A stretch of 64,000 nt of DNA from Prorocentrum cordatum (Eukaryota; Sar; Dinophyceae; Prorocentrales; Prorocentraceae): positions 101,318-165,317 of the forward strand of contig CAUYUJ010003891.1 in assembly GCA_963575745.1 (NCBI GenBank), read 5' to 3'. Below, piece by piece: positions 1 to 10,214 of this stretch. The notes beneath the pieces were generated by a model. That model had not been told where the DNA came from, did not search any database, and saw nothing but the letters and a program-made list of their open reading frames with translations. The translations under genes and the position numbers were made by a program. Positions within the stretch are counted from its first letter, which is position 1, and each line of letters begins with the position of its first letter.

Positions 1-469
1 GCGAAATGTTACTCTTACGTGTAGTCGATCGGTGTCGGGTGCCCCCTGGGGTTCCTGGCGTGGTTGCGCGATACTTCTTCGGGCCCAGGAGTGACCCAAG
101 ACGGCCTCAGAAGGGGCCCAAGAAGAGGGACACACGCACCGAACATGCGAGCATTCCGCCCCAAGAGGCCCCCAGGAGGCCCAAAGAGGTGCGCAGGAGG
201 CCCCAAAGAAGCCCCCAAACGGCCCCCAAGAGGCGTCCCAACTGCCTCCAAGAGGCCCCTGGGAAGCCTCCCACGAGATCCCAACGGACATCCAGTAGGC
301 TTCATCCCAACAGCCCAGGCACGGTGGCGGGGGGGGGGGGCGGCCGAAGGCCATCCGATAGACAATCGGAGATCCGCGCGGAGTCCTTGGTCGGCGCTGA
401 ACCCCCCTCCTTAACACGCGAAGGAGGACCCGGAAGAAATCCGAGCGAAGTGTCGATAATTTACCAAAC
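1..469. other. GC-rich non-coding start with a CCCAAGAGG-type run
   Basis: No gene is supported. Positions about 150-275 are a degenerate short-period run of CCCCAAGAGGCCC-like words, the same family that recurs at 12.6-13.6, 16.8-17.8, 36.6, 43.2, 46.4 and 47.6 kb. Frames stay open on both strands because the words avoid stop codons, so the apparent proteins here are low-complexity P/R/K-rich artefacts. A G-run lies near 329-340. Confidence 0.6.
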
Positions 470-605
470 CTCCGCGTTGGGTTCTCGTTTTGAATAAAGC
501 ACTGTGGTCGCCCCGTCCTTCCTCCCTCCTTGCCTCCCTCCTTTCTCCTCCTCCTTGTGCCTTCCTCTCGCTTCTTCCCCTGGCCTCCTTGTTGGCTTCC
601 CGTTG
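470..605 (+). repeat. Satellite module A: leader and pyrimidine-rich stretch
   Basis: This begins with a leader containing CTCGTTTTGAATAAAGCA, followed by TGTGGTC and about 80 bp of C/T-rich sequence, then runs straight into the array at 606. The same order (leader, pyrimidine stretch, array) occurs at 20225-20331, and inverted at 23600-23406. The leader includes AATAAA, but I see no reason to treat it as a polyadenylation signal in this lineage. Confidence 0.6.
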
Positions 606-1066
606 CCTTTTTCGTGGGCTTCTGGAGGGCCCAGCGGAATGTGGTGCCAAACGGATCCCGTCGAGACCTCGCGGGTCCCAGGGGGGCTGCGAAGTGCGCA
701 ACTGTTGCCACGTTCGTGGGCTCCTGGGAGGCCCAGCGGAATGTGGTGCCAAGCAGATCCCGTCGAGATCTCGCGGGTCCCAGGGGGGGCTGCGAAGTGC
801 GCAACTGTAGTTTTTTTCGTGGGCTCCTAGGAGGCCCAGTAGAGTGGGGTGCCGAACGGATCCTGTCGAGACCTCGCGGGTCCCTGGGGGGGCTGCGCAA
901 TGCGCAACTGTCGACACATTTAAGGGCTGCCCGGGGGAGCCAGCGTAGTGCGGGCTTGTATGGGGTTCATATTAGACATCACTATCCTTGGGGACTGCAA
1001 AGTGCGGAAATGTCGCCACGTTCGAGAGCTGCTGGGAGGCCCAGCGGAGTGGGGTGTCACGCAGAC
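606..1066 (+). repeat. Satellite array A, 4-5 units of about 104 bp
   Basis: The repeated words are CTGCGAAGTGCGCAACTGT, CGTTCGTGGGCTCCTGGGAG and CCCAGCGGAATGTGGTG. The unit aligns by eye with the array units at 2312-3795 and 20331-21660, most clearly over CTGCGAAGTG...AACTGT...CGTTCG.GGGC...CTGGG..GCCCAGC, so these are divergent members of one satellite family. The units are not multiples of three and the open frames through them are not genes. Confidence 0.75.
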
Positions 1067-1215
1067 TTAGCGTCTCGGCTTCTCCTGGCGCCCCCGCCAG
1101 CTCCAGCTTCTCCCAACATTGGGCGAGCGTCCTGTGAGTCGTGCAACGGGCGGGCACCCCATGTAGCTTGCGCAACACGTGACTATTCCCGCATTGTCAC
1201 CATCCACAGTCAAGC
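1067..1215 (+). repeat. Satellite module A: conserved tail
   Basis: Sequence after array A (GTCCTGTGAGTCGTGCAA at 1129-1146, then TTGCGCAACA and a TCACCAT word near 1198) matches the sequence after array B (GTCCTATGAGTCGTGCAA at 3817-3834, TTTGCACAACA, then TCATCGCCAT). The shared downstream flank is what suggests a bounded module rather than a free satellite. Confidence 0.55.
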
Positions 1216-1789
1216 GGGACACTGATATTGATATGGCCACTTGCCGACTGCAGGCAAGGCTGGCCACAACAACCCAGCGGCCCCACTGCCTACCGCCACA
1301 TCAATCTCCAGGAGCATCGGCGCTGGCTGCTGGCACCCTTACACAACCGCCCGAAAGAGCTCAACTCTAGTCTACTCAGGTCAGCAACTTCTCCAGCACG
1401 ACTCGCAGGTAACCGTGCACATCTTCATCTCCAACTTCGCTTGCCTATAGGCACACACGTGCCTACAAGCACCACCGTAATTGGCGTCACATAACATTGT
1501 GCGATCGTCGCGGTTGACACGCTGCTTCGTGAAGTCCATTCCCTGGACTTCACTCCAATCCATCCGCTCGCGGTCTCCGGGATTCTCCACACGCCACTCT
1601 GGGCGCCGCACTTCTAGAGAAAGAAGCAAGTGCCCGAACACGAACATCCGGAGACCCGCGCGGATGTGTTCGATCGGCGCTGCACCCCCCCCTCCCTCCC
1701 TGGCGCGCGGGGCGGCGCTCGAGGTGCCACCAGTGGGGGCCAGGCGCCAAACCTCGCGAAATCTGCGCAGACTTCCGACAACTTTGAAG
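1216..1789. other. Non-coding, nothing recognised
   Basis: I see no coding signal, RNA gene or clear repeat in this stretch. Open frames overlap each other on both strands and show no recognisable motif. Confidence 0.4.
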
Positions 1790-1950
1790 AGGCCCTGGGA
1801 CACACAAATACATGCACACAAATAACAGGATTCCCCACATGTTCCTATATGTTCTTGGCTGTTTGTCTTCCCCCCACCACTTCCCATAGTTTCGCATATT
1901 TCTCTGGGAATCGACGATTAATAGGTGTCTGTGTGTTTCTTTCTCTCCTG
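1790..1950 (+). repeat. Dispersed repeat R1, copy 1
   Basis: The diagnostic words are CCCTGGGACACACAAATA, ACAAATAACAGGATTC, a CCCCCCACCACTTCCCATA stretch and GGGAATCGACGATTA. The same order of words occurs at 19020-19190, and the first half again at 44160-44250. The repeat is less GC-rich than its surroundings. I cannot tell whether it is the 3' end of a retroposon or another kind of element; no flanking duplication was found by eye. Confidence 0.65.
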
Positions 1951-2311
1951 CAACTTCTACAGCTATGCAGTCGGTGATGCTTCGCTTGCTTCAGCCGACC
2001 TGCCGCCGGCCTCTCGCCAGCGGAGCCGCCCTCGCGCCGCCTCCGCGCCGCCCTCCGCCGAGGGCGAGACCCCGACGTGCGATGTCTCGACGTGCCGCAG
2101 CCCTCCTGCGTGGGGTTCCCTCTTCGGATAGACAAGTACCTAGGGTCGTGCCTCCGCCTCCTTCCCCTTCCCTTTGACCAGTGGGGTCGCGCCTCCTCCT
2201 GCCTCATACCTCCCTTCTCCGCTCCTCCCTCCTCCTCTGCCGTCCTGCCTCGTGCTTGCCTCCGACCAGCCAGCCAGCCTGCCTCCTACCTCGACACCTC
2301 TTGGCGACGTC
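1951..2311 (+). other. GC-rich stretch, pyrimidine-rich from 2145
   Basis: No gene is recognised. The C/T-rich section at about 2145-2290 sits directly before array B, in the place occupied by the pyrimidine stretch of modules A and C. The CTCGTTTTGAA leader itself is not visible here, so module B may have lost it. Confidence 0.4.
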
Positions 2312-3795
2312 GAGATGTGAACGTGTCGCAACATTCGAGGGCTACTGGGCGGACCAGCCCAGTCGGGACCTGCGCGGACTCGGATTAGACCTCGCCATCC
2401 TGGGGCTGCGAAGTGTGAAAGTGTCCACACTTTCGAGGGCTGATAGGGGCGGTCAGCTTAGTCGGGGGCTGCGCGGCCTCAGATTAGATCTCGCCATCCC
2501 TGGGGGGCCGACCAGCATAGTCGGGGCCTACGCGGACTCAGACTAGACCTCGCCATCCCTGGGGGGGGCTGCGAAGTGTGAAAGTCCCCCCACTTTCGCG
2601 GGCTGGGCTGCTGGGGAGGCCAGCATAGTCGGGGGCCTACGCGGACTCAGATTAGACCTCGCTATCGCGGCTGCGAAGTGTGAAACCGTCTCAACATTCG
2701 AGGGCTGCTGGGGAGAGCAGCCTAGTCGATGCCTACGCGGAGTCAGATCAGACCTCGCCATCCCTGGTGGGCTGTGAAGGGTGAAAGTGTCGCCACTGTC
2801 GAGGGCTGCTGGGGGAGCCAGCATAGTCGACACACGCGGACTCAGATTAGACCTCGCTATCTTTGGGGGTGCTGCGAAATGTGAAACTGTCGCCACTTTC
2901 GCGGGACGCTGGGGGGGCAGCACAGTCGGGGGCCTGCGCGGAATCTGATTAAACCTCGCTGTCCCTAGGGAGGCTGCGAAGTGTGAAAGTGTTCTCACTT
3001 TCGAGGGCTGCGGGGGGAGCCAGCATAGTTGAGGGCCTACGCGGACTTAGATCAGACGTCGCCGTCCCGCCGTCCCTGGGGGAGGGGCTGCGAAGTGTGA
3101 AACTGGCTCCACGGTCGAGGGCTGCTAGGGGTGGGCAGGGCAGCATAGTCGGGACCTGCGCGAACTCAGATTTAACCTCGCCATCCCTGGAGGGCTGCGA
3201 GAAGTGAAAGTGTCCCCGCCTTCGAGGGCTGCTGGCGGGAACAGCATACTCGAGGGCTTACGCGGACTTAGATTTGACCTCGCAATCCCTGGGGGGAGGG
3301 GCTGTGAAGTGTGAAACGGGGACCACTTGCGAGGGCTGCTTGGGGGGGCAGCATAGTCGGGGCCTACCTGGACTCAGATTAGACCTCGCCATCTCTGGGG
3401 GGCTGCGGAGTGTGAAACTGTCCCTACGTTCGAAGGCTGCTGGGGGGCAGCATAGTCGGGGCCTACGCGGACTCTGATTAGACCTTGCCATCCCTGGGGA
3501 ATTGCGAAATGTGAAGCTCTCGCCACATTCGAGGGCTGCTGGGGGGAGCAGCGGAGTGACGTCTTAGTGTCGCCATCCTTGGGGGGGCTGCGATCTGCAA
3601 ACGTGTCGCCACTTTCGAGGGCTGCTTAGGGGGGCCAGCTTAGCGCGGTGCTGTTCAGATCAGAACGGGACCTCACCATCTCTAGGGGGATTCGAACTGC
3701 AAAACGGTCGCCACTTTCGTGGGCTCTTTGGGGGGGCAACTTAGTGCAGTGCTTCGCAGATCAGAGCGGGACCTCGCAATCCTTTAGGGGGCTTC
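2312..3795 (+). repeat. Satellite array B, about 14 units of about 105 bp
   Basis: Recurring words are CTGCGAAGTGTGAAA, CACTTTCGAGGGCTGCTGGG, AGCATAGTCGGGGCCTACGC and GATTAGACCTCGCCATCCCT. Unit starts fall roughly at 2405, 2570, 2670, 2770, 2868, 2972, 3090, 3196, 3300, 3401, 3502 and 3588. Units differ by substitutions and small indels, so the array is old. It is clearly related to arrays A and C. Confidence 0.85.
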
Positions 3796-3960
3796 ACTCC
3801 TCGTCCTTCTGTGGCTGTCCTATGAGTCGTGCAAGGCGCGCGCGTGCTATGTTGCTTTGCACAACAGCTGCCGGTTCCTGCGTCATCGCCATGTATACGA
3901 ATGTTGGCCAACTCATCTTGCCACTGGATGCAAATGGGTTGGGTACGTCGTAGGGTAATT
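3796..3960 (+). repeat. Satellite module B: conserved tail
   Basis: The tail contains GTCCTATGAGTCGTGCAA, TGCGTCATCGCCATG and, at 3936-3960, GGGTTGGGTACGTCG followed by TAGGGTAATT. The first two words match the tail of module A or C. The GGGTTGGGTACGTCG word recurs in the tail of module C at 21853-21867. Confidence 0.6.
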
Positions 3961-4961
3961 GTTTTATGCTTTGGCGGCGCGCACACGGGGGTATGGGGAG
4001 GGGGAGGCTTCTCACTAGAAGGAAATGCTTCTTAGGAGGCACCAGCCCCACATCTACGGACAAGGCCCGCGCCTTTTAAGAGGCAGGGGTGTTTCTACGA
4101 AGCCTTCCCCCTCCCCGCTACCCCCCTCTGCGCGTGGCCGAATGCCGTTTCTGGTTTTTCTTCCTCCTCTTCGTCTTTCTTCTTCGTCTTCGATTTCTAC
4201 TCCTCCGAGAGCAAAACCCGGCGGCCTTGATGATGTCGCGCGCGCGGCGCTCGAAATCTTTGCTGGTCGCGCGCCCCACCGCCACGCCGTCGGGGTCGAA
4301 GGGGGCGAACCTGCTGGGCTGCGACCGCTCGCCCCAGAAGCATCTGCACGGCGCCTCGACAATCAAAAACAACGCGGCCAGTTTGCCGTCATCGAGGGCG
4401 TCCAACCCAGAGCCCCTCGGGTCGTGCAGAAAGTACAGCACATGTTGTTGCTCTCCTTTTCTGACTGTGGAGCCCCGGGGCCATCGAGCACCGACTCGGG
4501 ATGAACAGCCAGTCCCGAGGGATGGGTCGAGACCTCTGGGGGTCGACGTTATGAAACAATGGGGACGTCGAGGGTCTGAGAGTAGAGGGGCGTCCAAGAG
4601 ATGGGGTCGCATATCATGGCCTGACCCTGAGATCCTAGCGACTCCATTTTTTTCGAGTCGGGCGTTTTTCGTTCAATTTTGGGTCTGGGGGTCTGGTCGT
4701 GATTTTTTGCGATGTCACATTGTTTTGGCAACGTCGGATCGCAAGGGAGGCACGTGAGCGGCCCCGAGGGCCTCGGGATGTAGTGAAACAATACGAAGGG
4801 GGCCATGCCATTCGTGGAGATGTCATGGCCTCAGCCGTGATACCTCCACCCCAGAAAAACACCACACAGACATAGCCTGGACGACGATCAAATCGGGAGA
4901 GATAAATCGATAATCTCTGGGATCTGGCGGCTCTTGAAGATGCCTGGGGCACAGCGGCATT
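3961..4961. other. Non-coding, nothing recognised
   Basis: About 1 kb of mixed sequence with a short C/T-rich run near 4155-4210. Frames are open on both strands but contain no motif I recognise. Confidence 0.4.
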
Positions 4962-5003
4962 CTCAGAGCGTTCCGGAACGCTCTGAGATCGTTCCGGAAC
5001 GAT
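4962..5003. other. Two abutting perfect palindromes
   Basis: Positions 4962-4987 form a perfect 26-bp palindrome (half-site CTCAGAGCGTTCC) and 4988-5003 a perfect 16-bp palindrome (half-site ATCGTTCC). Both share the central GTTCCGGAAC, and no base separates them. They could form two adjacent cruciforms or RNA hairpins. No flanking gene explains them. Confidence 0.9.
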
Positions 5004-5021
5004 TCTCGTCCTAGCTCCGCC

Positions 5022-5405
5022 CGACAGGAGGAGGAGGAGGAATAGGAGGAGGAGGAGGAGGAGGCGGAGGAGGATTTCTTTGTGCTCCCCCGATGTGTGC
5101 GCCGAACGTGCCAGCTGAGGGATGCGCGGGCTGGGGAGGAGGGGAAGGTCGCCGCGCGCCCGAACAGCACGCCTGCGCGCTGACCGCCAGCCCTCCGTCT
5201 GCCTGCTCCACGCTCTCCCTCGTCAGCAACCCTGGAGGAGGAGGAGGAGGAGGAGGAGGAGGAGGAGGAGGAGGAGGAGGAGGAGGACGAGGAAGAGGGG
5301 AGAAGGAGGAGAATGAAGAGGAGGAGGAGGAGGAGGACGAGGAATAGGAGGTCGTCCTAGCCCCACCCGACAGGAGGAGGAGGAGGTGGTGGAGGATGTG
5401 GTGGA
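5022..5405 (+). repeat. (GGA)n microsatellite tracts
   Basis: Three interrupted GGA tracts lie at about 5022-5072, 5232-5345 and 5370-5400. The tracts at 5022 and 5370 are both preceded by a CTAGC(T/C)CC(G/A)CCCGACA word, so this is a small direct duplication as well as a microsatellite. The E- or P-rich frames through it are artefacts. Confidence 0.8.
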
Positions 5406-5559
5406 GGAGGAGTTGGTCCCGTCCGAACCACTCCGCTCTTGGCCGCCCCCGATCTCTGGAGGCCAGTTTTGGGCATCGGGACGGTCAGAGAACGGGTCGT
5501 GCATGAGAGGCTGGCCCTGGGCCACGCGCCGAACGAAGATCGGCCACGCGCCGAACAAC

Positions 5560-5925
5560 AATCGCAGCGCCAGACTCCTGGGCCATGATCCATTTTTCTT
5601 AGGCAAGCTGATGCGCGAGCACAGCACCCGTGGCGTCAGTGGGACATGATCTTCCTCCTCCTCCTCCATTGCGAGTCAGGGGGTTGCCCATACCTACCAC
5701 TTTGGAATTCGATCTCATGGATGTGTATGTATTCATGTATGCATACTTAATTCTGTATATTTGTATACATACATAAAAAATGCCGAACTCGGAGCGCCGG
5801 ATTCCTGGGCCATGATCCTTTTCTTAGGCAAGGCGATGGGCGAACACAGCGCCCGTGGAGTCGGTGGGCCAAGGTCCTCCTCTGCCATTGCGAGTCAGGG
5901 AGTTGTCCATGGCCACACTTCAGGA
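5560..5925 (+). repeat. Two direct copies of a ~130-bp sequence
   Basis: Copy 1 (about 5568-5697) and copy 2 (about 5797-5917) share CTGGGCCATGATCC, TTTCTTAGGCAAG, GCGAGCACAGC/GCGAACACAGC, CCCGTGG and CCATTGCGAGTCAGGG. The spacer (about 5700-5796) is AT-rich with TATGTAT/ATACATA words. No protein family is recognised in either copy. Confidence 0.7.
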
Positions 5926-6035
5926 AGCGATCTCCCAGGACCCAGGAAGGCAGTTTCTGTATGTATGTATATATATATATATACACTACACCGGAGAAAA
6001 TCCAATCAGTGGATGAGTTGAAAATAAATACTAGG
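5926..6035. other. AT-rich island with TA run
   Basis: A TATATATATATATA run at about 5968-5982 sits in otherwise mixed sequence. Similar short TA islands occur near 6480, 8600, 10015, 24700, 56126 and 62540, so I treat this as simple sequence and not as a promoter. Confidence 0.5.
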
Positions 6036-6258
6036 GATCTTGAGATCATTTGTGGCATCGATAATGAGATCGATCGTATAATTGATCGTAAAGACGATTC
6101 TAAGGTCGATCGTGAGACCGAGAGTGAAATCGACTCAATGAGATCGATAGTGAGATCGATCGCGAGATCGCTCATGCGATCTCTAGTGAAATCGATAGTG
6201 AGATCGATCGAGAAGTAGGTCATGAGATCGATGGTGAGACCGATCAATAAGAAGATCG
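6036..6258. repeat. GATC-saturated degenerate minisatellite
   Basis: I count 16 GATC tetramers in about 220 bp, built from variants of GAGATCGATAGT with a loose 12-14 bp period (for example GAGATCGATCG at three places). The D/R/S-rich open frame through it follows from the repeat words. Confidence 0.8.
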
Positions 6259-6994
6259 ACCAGGAACCCGGGAACCCGAGAACCCGGAGTGGGAACCCGG
6301 GAACCCAGCGTGCGACCAAAATCGGCGGGGCACTTTCGCCAAATCCTTCAACATCCGCGAGGACCCCTTCAGTGCAAGCACCGATTGGGGAATACATGTA
6401 TTCATTTACGAATATATGTACACACATACAGTCAGGAAGTGTGTGTGTGTGCGTGTCTATGTCGACACGTGTGAATGTGTGTATATATATATACATATAT
6501 CAGAAAGAGGGGGCCGAACGGTCAGGTCATTCATTCAGTCTCCTTGTGTGCGTGGCTGAAGTGGCGTTCCGCGGCACATATTATTTTTGTTTGTTCTCGT
6601 CGTCCCACCCACGACCCGCCCCGCGACCCACCCGCGACCCACCCGGCGAACCACCCGCGTCCCGACTTTCATTTCAAATGCGAACTACCCATTTTAGCTA
6701 TCACAAGGACCTGTCCAGGAGACTGTGATGGTGCGTGTGGTTGTCCTTGCCTCTGAGGTGCTAATCCTCTCCTTGGAGGGGGACATCATGATAACAGATG
6801 TGTGCATTTGCGCGTGTACCACATGTACAATATTGAAACTGCTGGTCTCGGATCCACACTTTCCAACTCTTGGGTCCCCGGACTGTTCTGTGACAACTGA
6901 CCCAGTGACCTGGACCCACCTAAGAGCTCAGCAGAGGTTTCTGCTGATGCACGCTGGACACGACGTACAGCCAACACGTGGAATAAGGAGACAC
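6259..6994. other. Non-coding with short simple repeats
   Basis: It holds a GGGAACCC-type run at about 6268-6312, a GT/TA island at 6430-6502 and a CGACCCACC run at about 6600-6655. Nothing else is recognised. Confidence 0.4.
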
Positions 6995-7105
6995 GATAAG
7001 GATGCAAGGGCCTTGGAAGGTCGTGCCAACACTTTTCGAGCGGGGTTCGGCCAGCAAAAGGCGCCACGGATGGGCCAAAGGGGAATGATGCAATGATAAC
7101 CTTGG
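6995..7105 (+). repeat. Dispersed repeat R2, copy 1
   Basis: Words GGATGCAAGGGCCTTGGAA, CGAGCGGGGTTCGGCCAGC and GATGGGCCAAAGGGGAA recur in the same order at 49558-49650. The two copies differ at several positions. No inverted termini or flanking duplications were found by eye. Confidence 0.7.
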
Positions 7106-7429
7106 GATTTGTTTTCTTGGTCGCGCCACACATCCCAACCCTCAGCGGGTTCAGCATAGCCTCCAGGCACTATACACATGAAAGCGTCCACGAGCCTGCG
7201 GGCAGAGAGCCCCTAACCCGAGCATCGCGAGCAACTCGCATTCGCTCATCCCGAGTATGCGCTCTGACTGTATTTAGGCGTGCTGTGGCCTCCCCGCGTG
7301 CCCCCTCTGGCCTCTGGCCGGCGGCGCGCGGTCTGCACCTGCCAAGAAGCCGCCGTGGCGGTTTCCTGTTGCCTGCGGCAGGTTCGTGCCGTGATGATTT
7401 CGGCGTTGGTGTCTCTGACACCGCATGAA
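7106..7429. other. Non-coding, nothing recognised
   Basis: There is no recognised gene, RNA or repeat in this interval. Confidence 0.35.
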
Positions 7430-7540
7430 CCGCTGAGATCCTGGCGTCGCATTTCTTCACAACAGGCGATTCTGTCTTGTCTCGTGCCCTGGGACCCTCA
7501 CGGATCGATCCAGCTCGAAGCATGCAGCAGAAAGGGGCGG
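7430..7540 (+). repeat. Dispersed repeat R3, copy 1
   Basis: Words GAGATCCTGGCGTCGCAT, TTCACAACA.GCGATT, CCAGGGACCCTCAC-like and GCAGCAGAAAG recur at 11260-11352; the last part recurs at 50990-51045. The repeat is non-coding in every frame I can judge. Confidence 0.65.
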
Positions 7541-7779
7541 TCTGGGCTTCTGGTTGACTTGTTTCACGAAGTCGCACTGTTTCGTGACGTCCGAGCTCAG
7601 GGATCGCGCAACCTTGAAGGATCGCGACTTTCCACTAACGCAGATCGTTCGATGTCAGCCGATTCTGGGACATCCAGCGGCGTTCGACCCCTAACACCCT
7701 GGCTGGGGTGGCCGCCGCGTCGACATGACGCGAACCTACCGTGCGTGCTTGCTCCAGCTCTCGGGAGCAGCCAGCGCGC

Positions 7780-8025
7780 GGCCTGAGCCTCAGCCCACGG
7801 TTTCGGGGTCGCCAAGGGTGCCCCTGGCCCAATGCCGAAGGGGTCCCCCACTCTTCGCGCCCTCTGTGGAGCCCCTGGGGCCCTCTGGATCTCGTGGAGG
7901 GTGCGACCCTCAGCCCATGGATCCAGGGTCGCCAAGGGTGCCCCTGGCCCAGAGGGGTCACCACCTCGCCGCGCCCTTTGTGTAGCCCCTGGGGCCCTCT
8001 GGGCCGCGCGAGGGGTGCTCTGGAG
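7780..8025 (+). repeat. Two tandem copies of a ~117-bp sequence
   Basis: Each copy runs from CTCAGCCCA(C/T)GG through GGTCGCCAAGGGTGCCCC and TGGCCCA to AGCCCCTGGGGCCCTCTGG. Part of a third copy lies at about 45565-45612 (GGAGCCCCATGGGGCCCTCT then GGGCTCTGGAGG). No gene is supported. Confidence 0.75.
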
Positions 8026-8094
8026 GCCACGGGGCCTCCCTGGAAGTGCTGGGGACACCTCTCGGCGGCGCGCTTTCGGGGGGAAGGCATAGGG

Positions 8095-8310
8095 GGGCTG
8101 GCTTTGTCAGAACGCGGAGGGCTTTCTCAGAAGCCTCCTAAGTCTGCTCAGAAGCCTTCTACGCCTCTAAGCCTTCTGAGCCAGCCTTCTAAGCCTTCTC
8201 ACATTCTCAGAAACCTTCGAAGCCTTTCCCAAGGACGCAAGCGGCTTCTCACAAGCTTCGCTGCCTTCCGAGAAGCCCCGCGGCCTTCTGAGAAGGCCGG
8301 CCCTCTCTGC
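8095..8310. repeat. Degenerate CTTCTCAGAAGCC minisatellite
   Basis: Variants of TTCTCAGAAGCCT/CTTCTGAG repeat about every 12-20 bp. The words are near-palindromic (CTTCTGAGAAG). Related words occur at 49800-49885 and 59940-59970. Confidence 0.6.
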
Positions 8311-8365
8311 CTCCTCCCCCAGGCGGGCCACCGAACCTGAGGTCAGGGACGCCGAAAGGATGAAC

Positions 8366-8398
8366 GTCCTCCTCCTCCTCCTCCTCCTCCTCCTCCTC

Positions 8399-8429
<31 letters not shown>

Positions 8430-8430
8430 T
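8366..8430 (+). repeat. (CTC)n microsatellite
   Basis: About 18 uninterrupted CTC units followed by a C-rich tail. The poly-leucine frame is an artefact. Confidence 0.95.
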
Positions 8431-9030
8431 CCACCATCCTCCCACCTTCCTCCTCCTCCTGCTGTGTTTCATGTGGGATCGTGGGTCAAAAGCCGACCAG
8501 CACCCCAACCAAACCTGGGGCGCCTCTTTGAACAAGCGCGTTCCACGACTCGTAAATCAACTACTCGCAAGTGGCCTGGATCTGCCGCGGGGGATCTCAT
8601 ATACATATATATATACACATAGATAGATGTCTACAGTTAATTAGGTTACATGTTATACATAGAAGGACACCTGTTCTTTTCGGGCGTTTGCGAGTCGGCA
8701 CTTTGCGAGGAGCGGACTGCGCTCGGCGACTCTTGACCAGGCTGTTGACAAGCATGCAGTGGTGGCAACGCTGTGCAGCGCCCCCAGTGGCTCGAAGATG
8801 TCCTAAGCCGTGGACCCTGGCATCGTCGGCAGCAGAGCCGTGCGCGTTCTGAATCCAGGGGCCGCTCTTGAGCGGACTGGGGCCGGGCGGTAGAGCCGCC
8901 GTGGTCTCAGGTGGGCCTCCTCCGGGCGGCGGGGCGAGGTCGGGGAGCAGCGCTCGAGGGGGCACGCGCAACCAGGCTCGGGCGGGGAGGTCGAGGTTTT
9001 CGGAAGTGTTCGCCTGTTCGTGGCAGCTGC
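8431..9030. other. Non-coding, nothing recognised
   Basis: The only feature is a TATACATATATATATA island at about 8599-8617. The remainder is GC-rich and has no recognisable coding signal. Confidence 0.4.
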
Positions 9031-9110
9031 CTCCAGCCTCGGGATGCCTCCCAGCGGCTGCGCCTCGCCGAGGGCGTTCCGGGGGGAACCGTCCCGAACG
9101 GCCGCCGCAT
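9031..9110 (-). repeat. Dispersed repeat R4, copy 1 (inverted)
   Basis: CAGCCTCGGGATGCC, GGCTGCGCCTCGCCGAGG and GGCGTTCC are the reverse complement of words in the copies at 49925-50000 and 56550-56625 (AACGCCCTCGGCGAGGCGCA). A weaker relative lies at about 59806-59860. Confidence 0.65.
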
Positions 9111-9363
9111 AGCGTGTCGCACGGGCCGCTGCTGCGACACGACAAGCAACAATTCCTGATCGTAGGCTCAGGGGGAGATGCATCCACCCCCAATCGCCCA
9201 TTCATCATCGATCGAGAGCAGGCACCCCACCTCTCCCAGTGACGTGCGCTTTCCTCATCGCTGGCCCATCGCCGACCTCTATCGTCGGCTTCAGGTCGAA
9301 GTTTCCCGCCTGATCCGGTCTCCCTCAGGCGTTCCCCCTCAAGTCCGTCCAACAAGATGCCGA

Positions 9364-9497
9364 CCAGCCATAACTGGGGGAGCTGTGGTCCTCACCCCCC
9401 GGGGGAACCCATCGCATCGACGATCTCTCGAGAGGGGTGTCGAAATTGATGGGTCCCCCAGGGGGGTAAGGACCACAGCTCCCCCAATTGTGGCTGG
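9364..9497. mobile_element. Foldback (MITE-like) element with 50-bp inverted arms
   Basis: Left arm 9364-9413 and right arm 9448-9497 are inverted copies with about six differences over 50 bp; both include GGGGGAGCTGTGGTCCT in the same relative position. A 34-bp centre (with CTCTCGAGAG) separates them. No ORF of its own is seen, and I could not find a convincing target duplication, so the transposon superfamily is unknown. It could also be a simple hairpin-forming repeat. Confidence 0.75.
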
Positions 9498-10214
9498 CCT
9501 GCGATGGAAGTCTGGGAATGCCCGGCGGGCGCCACGCCCAGGAGTGGCAGCAGCGGGGTCGAAGTGCCCAGGGGGCCCCACGAGCTCCCTGCGAACCAGC
9601 ACGTGCGCCACTGCCGCCGTGGCGGGCGTTGTGGGCGGCTCATGTGGCCCGCGGATGCGCGGCCAGGCGCTCTGCTGAGCGTAATAGGGGAAGCCACACT
9701 TGGGCTGCACCCTCGCCGCCCCGCTCCTTGAGCGATCGGGGACGCTTGGCCACGGGGCCTTACTCGAGACTCGAGTCCCCGCGAACCTCGGGCAGTACGT
9801 GCCCGGGGGGACGCGGACCGCTCACCCTACGGGGGATCCGACCCTGAAAGCGGGGCGAGGTGGGCACAGGGGAGCAACCATGAAGCACCCCACGCCCGAA
9901 TCGATGCCATCACACGGCCATCTTGGGTTGAGGTACATATCGGCCTCTTGGATGGGCTTAGAGGCTCGTCCACACTCGAACGAAAACCACCATGCGACTT
10001 CAGTCACGGATATGTGTATATACATCGCATGCCTGAATTCATCTACTCCCTTTCTTCTTCCAGTGCGTAGCATGCTCCATCTTCCCCGCCCTCCTTCCTC
10101 CTCCCCCTTTCCCATGTCCTCCTCCTCCTCCTCTTCCTCCTCCAACGCCTCCTCGCGGCGCAGACGCAATCTGTCGCGCGACTGCTCTGACCATCGCCGG
10201 CCCCGCGACGACCA
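9498..10214. other. Non-coding, nothing recognised
   Basis: It contains a short CTC-rich stretch at about 10095-10150 and a TGTGTATATACA island at about 10011-10025. No motif or gene was found. Confidence 0.4.
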
